This document shows, in pieces, positions 1-6,872 of a stretch of DNA of 14,119 nt (its first letter is position 1; each line of letters starts with the position of its first letter). Below the pieces are notes generated by a model that was not told the DNA's origin, did no database searches, and saw only the letters and a list, made by a program, of their open reading frames with translations. Origin of the DNA: DASPXK01 sp035637315 (GTDB lineage: Bacteria > Chloroflexota > UBA6077 > JACCZL01); NCBI GenBank assembly GCA_035637315.1, contig DASPXK010000311.1, forward strand, positions 1 to 14,119, read 5' to 3'. The position numbers and the translations under genes are program-made.

Positions 1-103
1 GGCAGATCATGCGCCACCTCGCGGCTGAAGTCAAGTGTTCGCGGCGAGCCTCCTTTTTCAAAACAGGCTCTTGGCTTGCCAGTGGCTGCCGAGGTTGGGC
101 CTG

Positions 104-120
104 GCGGGGACAAGCCCCGC
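104..120 (-). terminator. Short GC hairpin downstream of the transporter operon
   Basis: GCGGGG and CCCCGC form a perfect 6-bp stem around a 5-base loop, about 50 bases past the stop of the last permease gene on the minus strand. There is no run of T after it, so it could be a weak or factor-dependent terminator, or simply a common GC-rich palindrome. Nothing else recognisable lies in bases 1-168; no ATPase gene starts there convincingly. Confidence 0.25.
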
Positions 121-168
121 GAAGCGCACTCGTTCCCGCGCTGCGTTCAAGCTGCGTGACGAGGCGCG

Positions 169-1059
169 CTAGCCCTTGACCGAGCCGGCCAGGATCCCGC
201 GCGCGAAGTAGCCCTGCAGTGAGAAGAAGATCAGGAGGGGTACGGCCATCGAGATAAAAGCAGCCGCCGTCAGCAGCTGCCAATCCTGGCCGAGCGAGTT
301 GACGAGATTGCTGATCGTCACCGGCATCGGCGCCACGCTCGGCTGGCCTCCCAGGTAGACGAGCGCGACCAGCAGGTCGTTCCAGACCCACATGAACTGA
401 AAGATGGCCAGCGAGGCCAGGGCCGGGATGGACAGCGGCAGCACCAGGCGGAAGAAGATCGTCCAAGGGCCGGCGCCGTCGAGCTGGGCCGATTCCATCA
501 TCTCGCGCGGCAGCTCGCCAAAGAAGTTCCGCAGCAAGTAGATCGCGAGCGGCATCCCGTAGCCCGTATGCGCCAGCCAGACGGCCAGGAGCGTGCCCGT
601 CAGGCCTAGGGCGGTGAACAGTCGCAAGATCGGGATCAGCGTCATCTGGAGCGGCACGACCAGGAGCCCGACGACGGCTAGGAACAGCCACTGGCGGCCC
701 GGAAACTCCATCCAGGCGAACGCGTAGGCGGCAAAGGCGGCCACCAGGATGGGCGCCGCCGTCGCTGGGATCGTGACGAACAGGCTGTTGACGAAGCTTT
801 GCGCCATGTTGTTGGCGCTGACGACCCGCTCGTAGTTCTCGAGCGTGAAGCGAAACGGCGGGCTAAAGGCCGTCCACCAGCCCGTCGTGGCAACCAGGCT
901 TGCCGGACGGAACGACGCGACCAGCAGTCCCAGCGTCGGGATCGTCCAGATGAGGCAGACGAGGAGGACGGCCAGGTGCAGCGGCCCACGGCGCAGGGCC
1001 CGCTCCAGACTGCCCGGCAGCCAGGCGACGTGTCTGCGAGGCAGCGCCAGGGCCCGCAT
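169..1059 (-). CDS. Carbohydrate ABC transporter permease, MalG/AglG-like
   Basis: Inner-membrane permease, 296 residues, half of the translocation channel of a sugar importer of the MalFGK2 type. Hydrophobic segments lie near residues 28-50, 92-116, 122-147, 155-176, 208-230 and 263-285, six as expected. The cytoplasmic EAA loop that docks the ATPase is at about 186-208, with the E-x-x-E-S-A...D-G-A pattern ending in LP (207-208). The start used is the ATG at 1059-1057, which overlaps the stop of the upstream permease as TGATG, a sign of translational coupling. An upstream in-frame ATG would add about 94 residues overlapping the neighbour, with arginine-rich composition unlike a permease, so it was rejected. 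The substrate is probably an oligosaccharide or alpha-glucoside, inferred from the partner proteins. No ATPase gene is adjacent in the window. Confidence 0.93.
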   Translation of the reverse strand: MRALALPRRHVAWLPGSLERALRRGPLHLAVLLVCLIWTIPTLGLLVASFRPASLVATTGWWTAFSPPFRFTLENYERVVSANNMAQSFVNSLFVTIPATAAPILVAAFAAYAFAWMEFPGRQWLFLAVVGLLVVPLQMTLIPILRLFTALGLTGTLLAVWLAHTGYGMPLAIYLLRNFFGELPREMMESAQLDGAGPWTIFFRLVLPLSIPALASLAIFQFMWVWNDLLVALVYLGGQPSVAPMPVTISNLVNSLGQDWQLLTAAAFISMAVPLLIFFSLQGYFARGILAGSVKG

Positions 1060-2036
1060 CAGCGCGTGGCCTCCTGTTCCTTGAACCGTCGCAGGTTGAA
1101 CAACAGGACGGGCACAATCGCGACCATCAGGACCACGGCGATGGCGCTGGCTCGGCCGAAGTCGCGAACGTTGAACATCTCCTTGTACATGCGATTGGCG
1201 ATGACCTCGGTGCCAAAGTTGCCGTTCGTCATCACGTATACGATGTCGAACGCCTTGAGGGCGGTGATCAGCATCGTCGTGCCGACCACGGCGATCGTCG
1301 AGCCGAGCATTGGCAGCATGATCCGCCCAAAGACCTGCCACTCGTTCGCCCCGTCAACCCGGGCGGCCTCGAGCAGCTCACTGGGAATGCCCTTGAGGGC
1401 AGCCGATAAGACGACCATGCAGAAGCCGGTCCAGACCCACACCGCCGCGACGATCAGGGCAAGGTTGTTGCCAGGTGAATTGATCAGCCAGGCCTGGGGC
1501 TCAAAGCCGGGCACCAGGCCCATCAGCAGCGCGTTGACCGTGCCGGTCTGCGGCGTCCCAGGTGGCCGGTAGTCGTACATGAATTTCCAGATCACGCCGG
1601 CGGCGACGAAGGAGATCGCCATCGGCAGGAAGATCAGCGATTTCGCCACCGTCTCGTAGGGCACGCGGTCTGCGAGAACGGCGACCAGGAGTCCGAGGCT
1701 GACGCTCAGGCCCGTGAAGAAGACGAGCCACAGGGCATTGTTGCGTATGGACAGCAGCATCGTCCCATCGGTGAAGACATAGCCGTAGTTGGCCAGCCCG
1801 ACGAAGCGCTCGGAAGTAGGCCCGAAGAAGCTCGCGTAGACGGTGGCGAGGGCCGGATAGGCGAGGAAAACGAGCAGGCAGGCCAGGGCTGGCGCCAGCC
1901 AGAGCCAGGGACGGAGGGCGCGCCGCCGCCCGCCGGGGACGAAGCTCAGCAGCGCCTCGACGATCGAGATGTAGCCGACCAGGACGACCGGCACGCCGAC
2001 GACCGCGCCGGCGGCGAGCGCGAGGCGGTCACTCAC
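1059..2036 (-). CDS. Carbohydrate ABC transporter permease, MalF/AglF-like
   Basis: Inner-membrane permease, 325 residues, partner of the MalG-like subunit. An extra N-terminal hydrophobic segment (about 6-32) precedes the usual first membrane helix (about 43-68), as in the AglF branch of alpha-glucoside permeases. The EAA loop is at 220-242 (E-L-L-E-A-A...D-G-A, ending LP). The stretch K-A-F-D-I-V-Y-V-M-T-N-G (261-272) is typical of the family. The start is a GTG at 2036-2034. A GAGG lies only one base upstream, inside the end of a palindromic repeat, so the ribosome site is unusual and could be masked by RNA structure. The stop overlaps the next ATG. The exact sugar is not readable from sequence. 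Confidence 0.92.
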   Translation of the reverse strand: MSDRLALAAGAVVGVPVVLVGYISIVEALLSFVPGGRRRALRPWLWLAPALACLLVFLAYPALATVYASFFGPTSERFVGLANYGYVFTDGTMLLSIRNNALWLVFFTGLSVSLGLLVAVLADRVPYETVAKSLIFLPMAISFVAAGVIWKFMYDYRPPGTPQTGTVNALLMGLVPGFEPQAWLINSPGNNLALIVAAVWVWTGFCMVVLSAALKGIPSELLEAARVDGANEWQVFGRIMLPMLGSTIAVVGTTMLITALKAFDIVYVMTNGNFGTEVIANRMYKEMFNVRDFGRASAIAVVLMVAIVPVLLFNLRRFKEQEATR

Positions 2037-2037
2037 A

Positions 2038-2098
2038 CCTCACCCCCGCCCCCCCTCTCTCTCGGGGGCTCTCGGGGGAGAGGGGGCGGGGGGTGAGG
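2038..2098. repeat. GC-rich palindromic element between binding-protein and permease genes
   Basis: A 61-base imperfect inverted repeat. The left arm begins CCTCACCCCCGCC and the right arm ends GGCGGGGGGTGAGG, with C-rich and G-rich tracts pairing between them. It fills most of the 87 bases between the stop of the binding-protein gene and the GTG of the MalF-like gene. The plus strand also fits a G-quadruplex pattern: G runs at 2064-2068, 2074-2078, 2082-2086 and 2088-2093. In the minus-strand mRNA it would fold as a strong hairpin ending one base before the permease start. A related G-rich half-copy occurs at 9178-9201. Confidence 0.75.
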
Positions 2099-2123
2099 GC
2101 TATGAGGGGCCTACGGCATCGGA

Positions 2124-3560
2124 CTATCGTTTGTAGGCATCCTTCTGAACTCGGTCCAGGTCGGCCAGCACCGAGTCGAGGCTGCCCGGCTCCTGCACGA
2201 AATCCAGGATCCCTTTGAAGAAGGCGTTGTTCATTGCCTCGGGCATCAGATCCGAGGCGTCGAAGCGGACGGTCTTGGCGCTGATCAGAGCCTGAGCTGA
2301 CTGGCGCGAGATCTGGTCCGGGTAGGTATCGAGCGAGACCCGCTTGTTGGGCGAGAGGGCGCCTCCACGCTTGACCCAGATGGCCTGCGCGTCGGGAGTG
2401 GTCAGGTACTTGAGCAGGGCGCGAGCCTGCGGCGTATCGCGGAACATGCCAAAGAGGTCACCGCCTACCTCGACCGCGCCCGCGTACCTGGGGTCGATGT
2501 CTGGGAACGGGAAGAAGTTGAAGTCCTCGATGGGCTTGAGGTTGGGATTGGCCTTCACGAAGAAGTCCGTGATGAAGCTGCCTTGATGGTGCAGGTAGCA
2601 CCTGGGAGGGGTGCTGAACAGCGGGTTACCGGCCTCCTGGAAATTCGTCGCCAGGATCGCCTGCCGGCCGCCGAAGACCATTTTCTCGTTGCCGACGATC
2701 TGGCCCCAGGTCTGCCAGGCTGCCTTGATCTCAGGCGAGCTCCAGGTGAGCGTGCCCTGCCACCACTGGTCGTACTTGTCTGGACCGGCCTGGCGAAGAA
2801 CGATGTCCTCGATCCAGTCGGTGCCGGGCCAGCCACTAGCGGCCCCGCTTCCGAGGCCAACGCACCAGGGCGTGGCACCAGGGGCGGCGATCTTCTGGGA
2901 AAGCGCGCTCAGCTCTTCCCAGCTCTTGGGCGTGCTGCCGCCGCTGACTTTCGGCAGCTCCTTGACGTTGTACCAAATGGGGCCCTTGAGCGCGGCCTTG
3001 ATGAAGATGCCGGTCTGCTTGCCGTCGACGCTGCCGAGCTTGAGCCAGTCCTCCGAGTACTGCTCCTTGACAGCCGACTGGTCCAGGACCGAGCTCAGGT
3101 CCACAAGCTTGCCCGCCCGCGCGAACTCAGCCATCTGGCCCGGCCCAGGCAAGCCGGCTACGTCGGGTGGGTTCCCGCCCTGGACGCGCGTCGTCAAGAT
3201 CGCGTTCAAGTCGCGCGTGCCCTCGTACTCGATCTTCACGCCGGTCTGGTCTTCGAACGGCTTGACCATAGCCAGGAAGCTCTCTTGCTCGCTGCCACCC
3301 CAGGTCCCAAGCACCGACACGCTGCCACCGATTCGTTGCAGCGCGGCCGGCGAGGCCGCTGGCGAAGCGGCGGGCGAGGCGGCTGGGGAGGCAGCGGGGC
3401 TGGCGGCCGGCGGCGCCGTCGTCGCGGCCGGCTTGGTCGCCTCCGGCGGCTTGGCAGGGGCCGCGGTCGGCTGAGCTCCGCCCCCAGCACAGGCTGTTGC
3501 CACCAGGGTTACGGCCAACACGAACGGACAGACGCGAGACGGCCTCGTTGCACCAGCCAT
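2124..3560 (-). CDS. Extracellular sugar-binding lipoprotein, AglE-like (ABC transporter)
   Basis: Solute-binding protein of family 1, 478 residues, the substrate receptor of the importer, tethered outside the membrane. The N-terminus has a hydrophobic signal (about 11-23) and a lipobox ending A-T-A-C with lipidated Cys24. Residues 25-77 are a low-complexity Ala/Pro/Ser/Thr linker including tandem AASP units. The mature domain starts near 78 with G-T-W-G-G-S-E-Q and E-G-T-R-D-L-N, followed by R-V-Q-G-G-N-P-P-D-V-A, close to AglE-type alpha-glucoside binding proteins. The start is the ATG at 3560-3558 because AGGAGGTG lies 5 bases upstream. A longer in-frame start 30 residues earlier has no such site and would precede the signal peptide. 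It is the first gene of the operon, followed by both permeases. The sugar specificity is inferred only. Confidence 0.93.
   Translation of the reverse strand: MAGATRPSRVCPFVLAVTLVATACAGGGAQPTAAPAKPPEATKPAATTAPPAASPAASPAASPAASPAASPAALQRIGGSVSVLGTWGGSEQESFLAMVKPFEDQTGVKIEYEGTRDLNAILTTRVQGGNPPDVAGLPGPGQMAEFARAGKLVDLSSVLDQSAVKEQYSEDWLKLGSVDGKQTGIFIKAALKGPIWYNVKELPKVSGGSTPKSWEELSALSQKIAAPGATPWCVGLGSGAASGWPGTDWIEDIVLRQAGPDKYDQWWQGTLTWSSPEIKAAWQTWGQIVGNEKMVFGGRQAILATNFQEAGNPLFSTPPRCYLHHQGSFITDFFVKANPNLKPIEDFNFFPFPDIDPRYAGAVEVGGDLFGMFRDTPQARALLKYLTTPDAQAIWVKRGGALSPNKRVSLDTYPDQISRQSAQALISAKTVRFDASDLMPEAMNNAFFKGILDFVQEPGSLDSVLADLDRVQKDAYKR
3349..3408. repeat. 12-bp tandem repeat encoding the AASP linker
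   Basis: Five imperfect 12-base units in a row (3349, 3361, 3373, 3385, 3397), based on GGCGAGGCGGCT. They encode the Pro-Ala-Ala-Ser repeats of the lipoprotein linker on the minus strand. Such units can expand or contract by slippage in steps of four residues without breaking the frame. Confidence 0.8.
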
Positions 3561-3681
3561 GTTCGCACCTCCTGGGTCCCGGCAACTCGAACCGGACCCG
3601 ATCTTTGGGCCCCAAACTCGGGCTCGTAGGCTCACAACGACGCGACGCACGCAAGCGACGGCCGCTTACTCACGTGCACGC

Positions 3682-3713
3682 GGCGTGCCAGGCCGCAAGC
3701 GGCCTAGCACGCC
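3682..3713. promoter_or_regulatory. 32-bp near-perfect palindrome upstream of the sugar-binding protein gene
   Basis: Arms GGCGTGC and GCACGCC (7 bp) flank GGCCGC and GCGGCC (6 bp), with one 2-base mismatch pair per arm and a 2-base centre at 3697-3698. It lies about 122-153 bases upstream of the lipoprotein ATG and 134 bases past the cupredoxin stop, both on the minus strand. It could be an operator for a sugar-responsive regulator or a terminator hairpin for the cupredoxin transcript. No T-run follows, which slightly favours the operator reading. No clear -35/-10 pair was found between it and the gene. Confidence 0.4.
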
Positions 3714-3773
3714 TATGATCCTACAAGGACGCCCGAAAGTCAGGCCAGCGGGGGCGGCGGTCGTGCGCTGCAT

Positions 3774-3803
3774 GAGATCCTTCGCTTCGCTCAGGATGAC
3801 AAT
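3774..3803. repeat. REP-like intergenic repeat
   Basis: The core CCTTCGCTTCGCTCAGGATG followed by ACAA resembles a dispersed palindromic intergenic repeat. Related copies occur in inverted orientation at 9128-9143 and 9150-9171, and in direct orientation at 9254-9277. A fragment (GCTCGCCGGGATGACAA) lies near 4854-4870. The copies seen all sit outside genes. Confidence 0.6.
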
Positions 3804-3846
3804 GGGGACTCAGGGCCGGCGGCGCTCCGCGTGACCGGGAAGCTGG

Positions 3847-4203
3847 CTACTGCACCGTGAGCTGCCCGACCATCCCGGCTTGTTCGTGGCCCAGTTCGGC
3901 GCAGATGATCCTGAAGGTTCCCGCCCGCGGCGGCGTGAACTGGGCGCTGGCGCTCTGGCCCGGCTCGGCCCGGGCGCTGATCTGCTCGTCCAGGCCCTGA
4001 ACGACCCAGTCGTGCGCCACCGTACCCATGTTGCGGACCGTAACCTGGACTGGCTGGTTGGCCTTGACGGTCACATTGGCCGGTTCGAACTTGAACTCGC
4101 TCATCCGAATCATGACTTGCTGCGGGCCGCTCGGCCTGGCGCCCGCGCAGCCGCTCGCGAGCAGCGCCGCCATCAGAAGGAGTGGAATCACTCGATAAGC
4201 CAT
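3847..4203 (-). CDS. Membrane-anchored cupredoxin-like lipoprotein
   Basis: Small blue-copper-fold protein of 118 residues, likely an extracytoplasmic electron carrier or copper-binding protein. The N-terminal hydrophobic segment (5-17) ends in A-S-G-C with candidate lipidated Cys19. The type 1 copper ligands are all visible: His64 in G-T-V-A-H-D-W, and Cys101, His106 and Met111 in a C-x4-H-x4-M loop. The start is the ATG at 4203-4201, preceded by GGGGAGG at 5 bases' distance. A longer in-frame start 11 residues upstream lacks a good site. It lies 91 bases downstream of the iron-permease-like gene on the same strand, so the two may share a transcript. The redox partner is unknown. Confidence 0.88.
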   Translation of the reverse strand: MAYRVIPLLLMAALLASGCAGARPSGPQQVMIRMSEFKFEPANVTVKANQPVQVTVRNMGTVAHDWVVQGLDEQISARAEPGQSASAQFTPPRAGTFRIICAELGHEQAGMVGQLTVQ

Positions 4204-4294
4204 TTCAGCCTCCCCACGTCTTGCTACCCACCTCACCCGAACCCCGTGTGCGCGAGTGGTATGCCGGCAGGCTGCTCTCTTGCGACGGGCCGTA

Positions 4295-4720
4295 TCAGGT
4301 GCCCTCTACCTGGGGCGTCCCGGTGGCCAGGAGGCCCCGCTTCTGCTCCCTGGCTCGTCGAGCCAGGTCCTCGTAGTGGGCCCTGATCTGTTCGAGGTCT
4401 TCCTCGGCCAGCTCCTCGAGATCGAGCAGCGCGTTGTGGGCGCCCTCAACTGACCGAATCAACTCGTCGAGCTTGAGCTGCATGGCGGTGCTGTCTCGAT
4501 TCTGCGTGTTCTGGATGAGGAAGACCATGAGGAACGTGACGATGGTCGTGCCGGTATTGATGACGAGCTGCCAGGTGTCGCTGAACCCGAACAGCGGACC
4601 GGTCACGGCCCACACCAGGATCACCACCACAGCCAGCGCGAACGCAGTCGGGTGACCGGCGGCGTGGGCGGTCCATTTGGCGAAGCGGGAGAACGGCGAG
4701 GCGGGGTAGGGAGAGTGCAC
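4295..4720 (-). CDS. Low-affinity iron permease family protein
   Basis: Membrane protein of 141 residues resembling the low-affinity iron permease family. Two hydrophobic segments lie at about 26-46 and 51-69. The conserved stretch D-T-W-Q-L-V-I-N-T-G-T-T-I-V-T-F (48-63) and the following L-I-Q-N-T-Q-N-R-D (68-76) are the family hallmark. The C-terminal third is charged and helical, probably cytoplasmic coiled coil. The start is a GTG at 4720-4718 with AAAGGAGGT 5 bases upstream. Direct iron transport is not established for bacterial members, so the function is a family name rather than a shown activity. The cupredoxin gene follows on the same strand, giving a possible metal or redox theme. 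Confidence 0.85.
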   Translation of the reverse strand: MHSPYPASPFSRFAKWTAHAAGHPTAFALAVVVILVWAVTGPLFGFSDTWQLVINTGTTIVTFLMVFLIQNTQNRDSTAMQLKLDELIRSVEGAHNALLDLEELAEEDLEQIRAHYEDLARRAREQKRGLLATGTPQVEGT

Positions 4721-4924
4721 GGCCTACCTCCTTTCGGATTTTCGAGTCCGGGCCTTGGCCCGTGCCAAGTCGTCACGAGAATGCAAGTCACGTGCCGGGA
4801 GTCGCGCGAGGGCAGGGCTCCAGGTTCCCGTGCCGCGCAACTCAAAAGAGGCCGCTCGCCGGGATGACAACGTTGGCCGCGCCGCGCGCTATGCTTGTGT
4901 ATTGTGTAGCTCGAGGAGGGACAG

Positions 4925-5290
4925 GTGATCACGCAAGTTCGAGTCGTCGGCATCTGCGTGAGCGACCAGGATCGGGCACTCGACTTCTACATCAACAAGC
5001 TCAGTTTCGAGAAGCGGCGCGACGATCCAATGGGTCCCGATGCCCGCTGGATAGAGGTGGCCCCGCGCGGCGCGCAGACCGTGCTGGTCCTGTTTACGCC
5101 GCCGGGCCTGGAGAGCCGCATCGGTACGTTCGCGAACGTCGTCTTGGCCTGCGACGACATCCAGAAGACGTTCCAGGAGCTGCGCGGTCGGGGGGTGGAG
5201 TTCACCGAGGAGCCGACGCAGCAGCCATGGGGCATGATGGCCCAGCTCCGCGACGCCGACGGCAACGGCTTCGTGCTCGTGCAGGAGTGA
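4925..5290 (+). CDS. VOC (glyoxalase/bleomycin-resistance fold) protein
   Basis: Single-module VOC protein of 121 residues with two beta-alpha-beta-beta-beta units. The first unit shows V-S-D-Q-D-R-A-L-D-F-Y (12-22) and the second ends in R-D-A-D-G-N-G-F-V-L (109-118). The usual metal ligands look absent: the first-strand His is Val (V-R-V-V-G), and the Glu after DxDGN is replaced (G-F-V-L). A metal-independent binding role or an unusual enzyme is therefore more likely than glyoxalase I. The start is a GTG at 4925 with GAGGAGGG four bases upstream. The DUF2848 gene begins 6 bases after the stop, so the two are probably one operon. Confidence 0.88.
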   Translation: MITQVRVVGICVSDQDRALDFYINKLSFEKRRDDPMGPDARWIEVAPRGAQTVLVLFTPPGLESRIGTFANVVLACDDIQKTFQELRGRGVEFTEEPTQQPWGMMAQLRDADGNGFVLVQE

Positions 5291-5296
5291 GGGGTG

Positions 5297-5986
5297 ATGC
5301 TCACCTTTCAGATCCAGGGCACCGAAGAGACGCTCTCGCTTCAAGCCCGGCGCGTCGTCATCGCGGGCTACACCGGCCGCGATCAGGCCGCGGTCCAGCG
5401 CCATGTCGACGAGCTTCGCGCCCACGGCATCCCCGCGCCCGCCCGAGTGCCCACCCTCTTTCCCTGCACGGTCGACCGCATGACGACGGCCAACGAGATC
5501 GAGGTTCTCGGCAACCGGACCAGCGGCGAGGCCGAGTTCGCGCTGATCTACCATCATGGAGAGATCTACGTAGCCGCCGCCAGTGACCACACCGACCGCG
5601 ACCTGGAAAGGACGAGCATCACGTTCGCCAAGCAGGTCTGCCCGAAGGTGCTCTCGCGCGAGGTCTGGCCCTACGCCGAGGTCAGCGATCATTGGGATGC
5701 GATCGTCCTGCGGGGCTGGGCCGGATCTGGCTCGGACGCGCGCCGCTATCAGGAAGGGGCGCTGGCCGAGATGTTGCCGCCGGACGAGCTCGAGGCGCTC
5801 GTCCGCGAACGGCTCGGCGGCGTGATGGACGGGACCGTCATTTACAGCGGCACGCTGCCGATCCTGGGCGGGGGCGGCTTCGACTTCAGCGCCACCTTCG
5901 CCGTCGAATTACAAGATCCGGGCACCGACCAGGCCCTCCGCTGCGAGTACTCCGTGCGCGAGGTCACCTGGGCCGGCGACGGGTGA
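5297..5986 (+). CDS. DUF2848 family protein, related to fumarylacetoacetate hydrolase fold
   Basis: Cytoplasmic protein of 229 residues matching the DUF2848 family as I know it. Signature stretches are R-R-V-V-I-A-G-Y-T-G-R-D (18-29), S-G-E-A-E (76-80), S-D-H-T-D-R (96-101), K-Q-V-C-P-K (112-117), D-H-W-D (131-134), Y-Q-E-G (151-154) and S-G-T-L-P (184-188). The Glu and Asp residues in these motifs could form an FAH-like metal site, but this is an inference. The FAH superfamily cleaves or decarboxylates beta-keto acids in catabolism, so a similar role is plausible. The ATG at 5297 was preferred over a GTG one codon earlier; CAGGAG lies 9 bases upstream. It is likely co-transcribed with the VOC gene. 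Confidence 0.85.
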   Translation: MLTFQIQGTEETLSLQARRVVIAGYTGRDQAAVQRHVDELRAHGIPAPARVPTLFPCTVDRMTTANEIEVLGNRTSGEAEFALIYHHGEIYVAAASDHTDRDLERTSITFAKQVCPKVLSREVWPYAEVSDHWDAIVLRGWAGSGSDARRYQEGALAEMLPPDELEALVRERLGGVMDGTVIYSGTLPILGGGGFDFSATFAVELQDPGTDQALRCEYSVREVTWAGDG

Positions 5987-6048
5987 ATCTTTTTCCTCGT
6001 GCTAATGCCGCCACCTTACATCTTCCTCAGGCTCGGAGCGGTCGTGGC

Positions 6049-6054
6049 TATACT
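6049..6054 (+). promoter_or_regulatory. Possible -10 element of the SDR gene
   Basis: TATACT in a gap otherwise rich in G and C, 29 bases before the SDR ATG, would give a leader of about 23 bases that holds the GGAGGGGAGGG ribosome site. No convincing -35 hexamer is present at 16-18 bases, so this is a weak call. Confidence 0.3.
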
Positions 6055-6083
6055 CTGGCTATCTTGGAGGGGAGGGCGGCCAC

Positions 6084-6872
6084 ATGAGCGAGCTAGTGCC
6101 TGGCAGCGCATTCGTGACCGGCGGAGGGTCTGGTATTGGCCGAGCGATCGCGCTCGCGCTGGCGGAGCGGGGCGCGGCCGTGGCCGTGATGGACCTCCGC
6201 GAGGACGCGGCTGCCGCTGTGGCGGCGGCGATTGTGACGAAGGGGGGCCGGGCGATCGCCGGGGGCGGCGATGTCAGCCGTTGGGACGATGTAGACCGCG
6301 CGGTGAGCAAGCTAGTCGCGGAGCTCGGCCCTCTGGGCATCATCGTGAACGCGGCCGGAGTCCTGGACGCGTACCAGCCGGCCGACGAGACATCCCCCGA
6401 GCTCTGGGAGCGTGTCATTGCGATCAACCTGACGGGGACCTTCTTTGGGTGCAAGCGGGCGCTCGTGGAGATGCTGCCGGCAGGGAGTGGACGCATGATC
6501 AACATTGCGTCGGTCGCTGGGCTGGCTGGCGATGGTGGCGGCGCGGCCTACGTGGCCTCGAAGCACGGCGTAGTCGGGCTCACGCGAAGGCTCGCCACGT
6601 CGTACGGTGGCCGAGGCATCACAACGAACGCGATCTGTCCGGGGCCGATCGAGACCGATCTGCGCTTGAATTCGATGGCCATCCTCGGCCCCGGCGCGCC
6701 CGATATGACGAATGCACGGATGAGCCTCGAGCGGATTCGCGCGCTCCTGCCAGTCGGCCGACGCGGGTCCCCGGAAGAGGTGGCGGCGGCCGCGTGCTTC
6801 CTGTCCGCCCAAGACACGGGGTTCATCAATGGCCTCATGCTCACCGTCGACGGTGGCTGGACGGCTCAGTAG
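6084..6872 (+). CDS. Short-chain dehydrogenase/reductase (SDR) oxidoreductase
   Basis: Classical SDR of 262 residues that would oxidise or reduce an alcohol/ketone pair with a nicotinamide cofactor. The Rossmann motif T-G-G-G-S-G-I-G is at 12-19. Asp37 at the end of the second strand favours NAD(H) over NADP(H). N-A-A-G is at 89-92, and the catalytic set is Asn115, Ser143, Tyr156 and Lys160 (Y-x-x-x-K). P-G-P-I-E-T follows at 186-191 and the C-terminus ends in the usual D-G-G-W. GGAGGGGAGGG lies about 8 bases before the ATG. The gene starts about 100 bases after the DUF2848 gene on the same strand. The substrate cannot be read from sequence; a hydroxy-acid or alcohol intermediate of the neighbouring catabolic genes is an inference. 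Confidence 0.93.
   Translation: MSELVPGSAFVTGGGSGIGRAIALALAERGAAVAVMDLREDAAAAVAAAIVTKGGRAIAGGGDVSRWDDVDRAVSKLVAELGPLGIIVNAAGVLDAYQPADETSPELWERVIAINLTGTFFGCKRALVEMLPAGSGRMINIASVAGLAGDGGGAAYVASKHGVVGLTRRLATSYGGRGITTNAICPGPIETDLRLNSMAILGPGAPDMTNARMSLERIRALLPVGRRGSPEEVAAAACFLSAQDTGFINGLMLTVDGGWTAQ

Noticed and set aside
1..10. Possible start of a gene on the minus strand at base 10
   Set aside because: Only three codons are in the window and the GAGGTGG upstream is weak; it cannot be supported.
1060..1341. N-terminal extension of the MalG-like permease to an ATG at 1341
   Set aside because: It overlaps the MalF-like gene almost entirely and is Arg/His-rich; the ATG at 1059 gives the TGATG overlap and the family start.
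2583..3629. Long plus-strand open frames opposite the sugar-binding protein gene
   Set aside because: They are antisense shadows of a clear lipoprotein gene, a common artefact of high-GC codon use; no domain is recognisable.
4889..5692. 267-codon minus-strand open frame opposite the VOC and DUF2848 genes
   Set aside because: Antisense shadow; low-complexity His/Leu/Gly/Val-rich sequence with no family resemblance, while both plus-strand genes have good motifs and ribosome sites.
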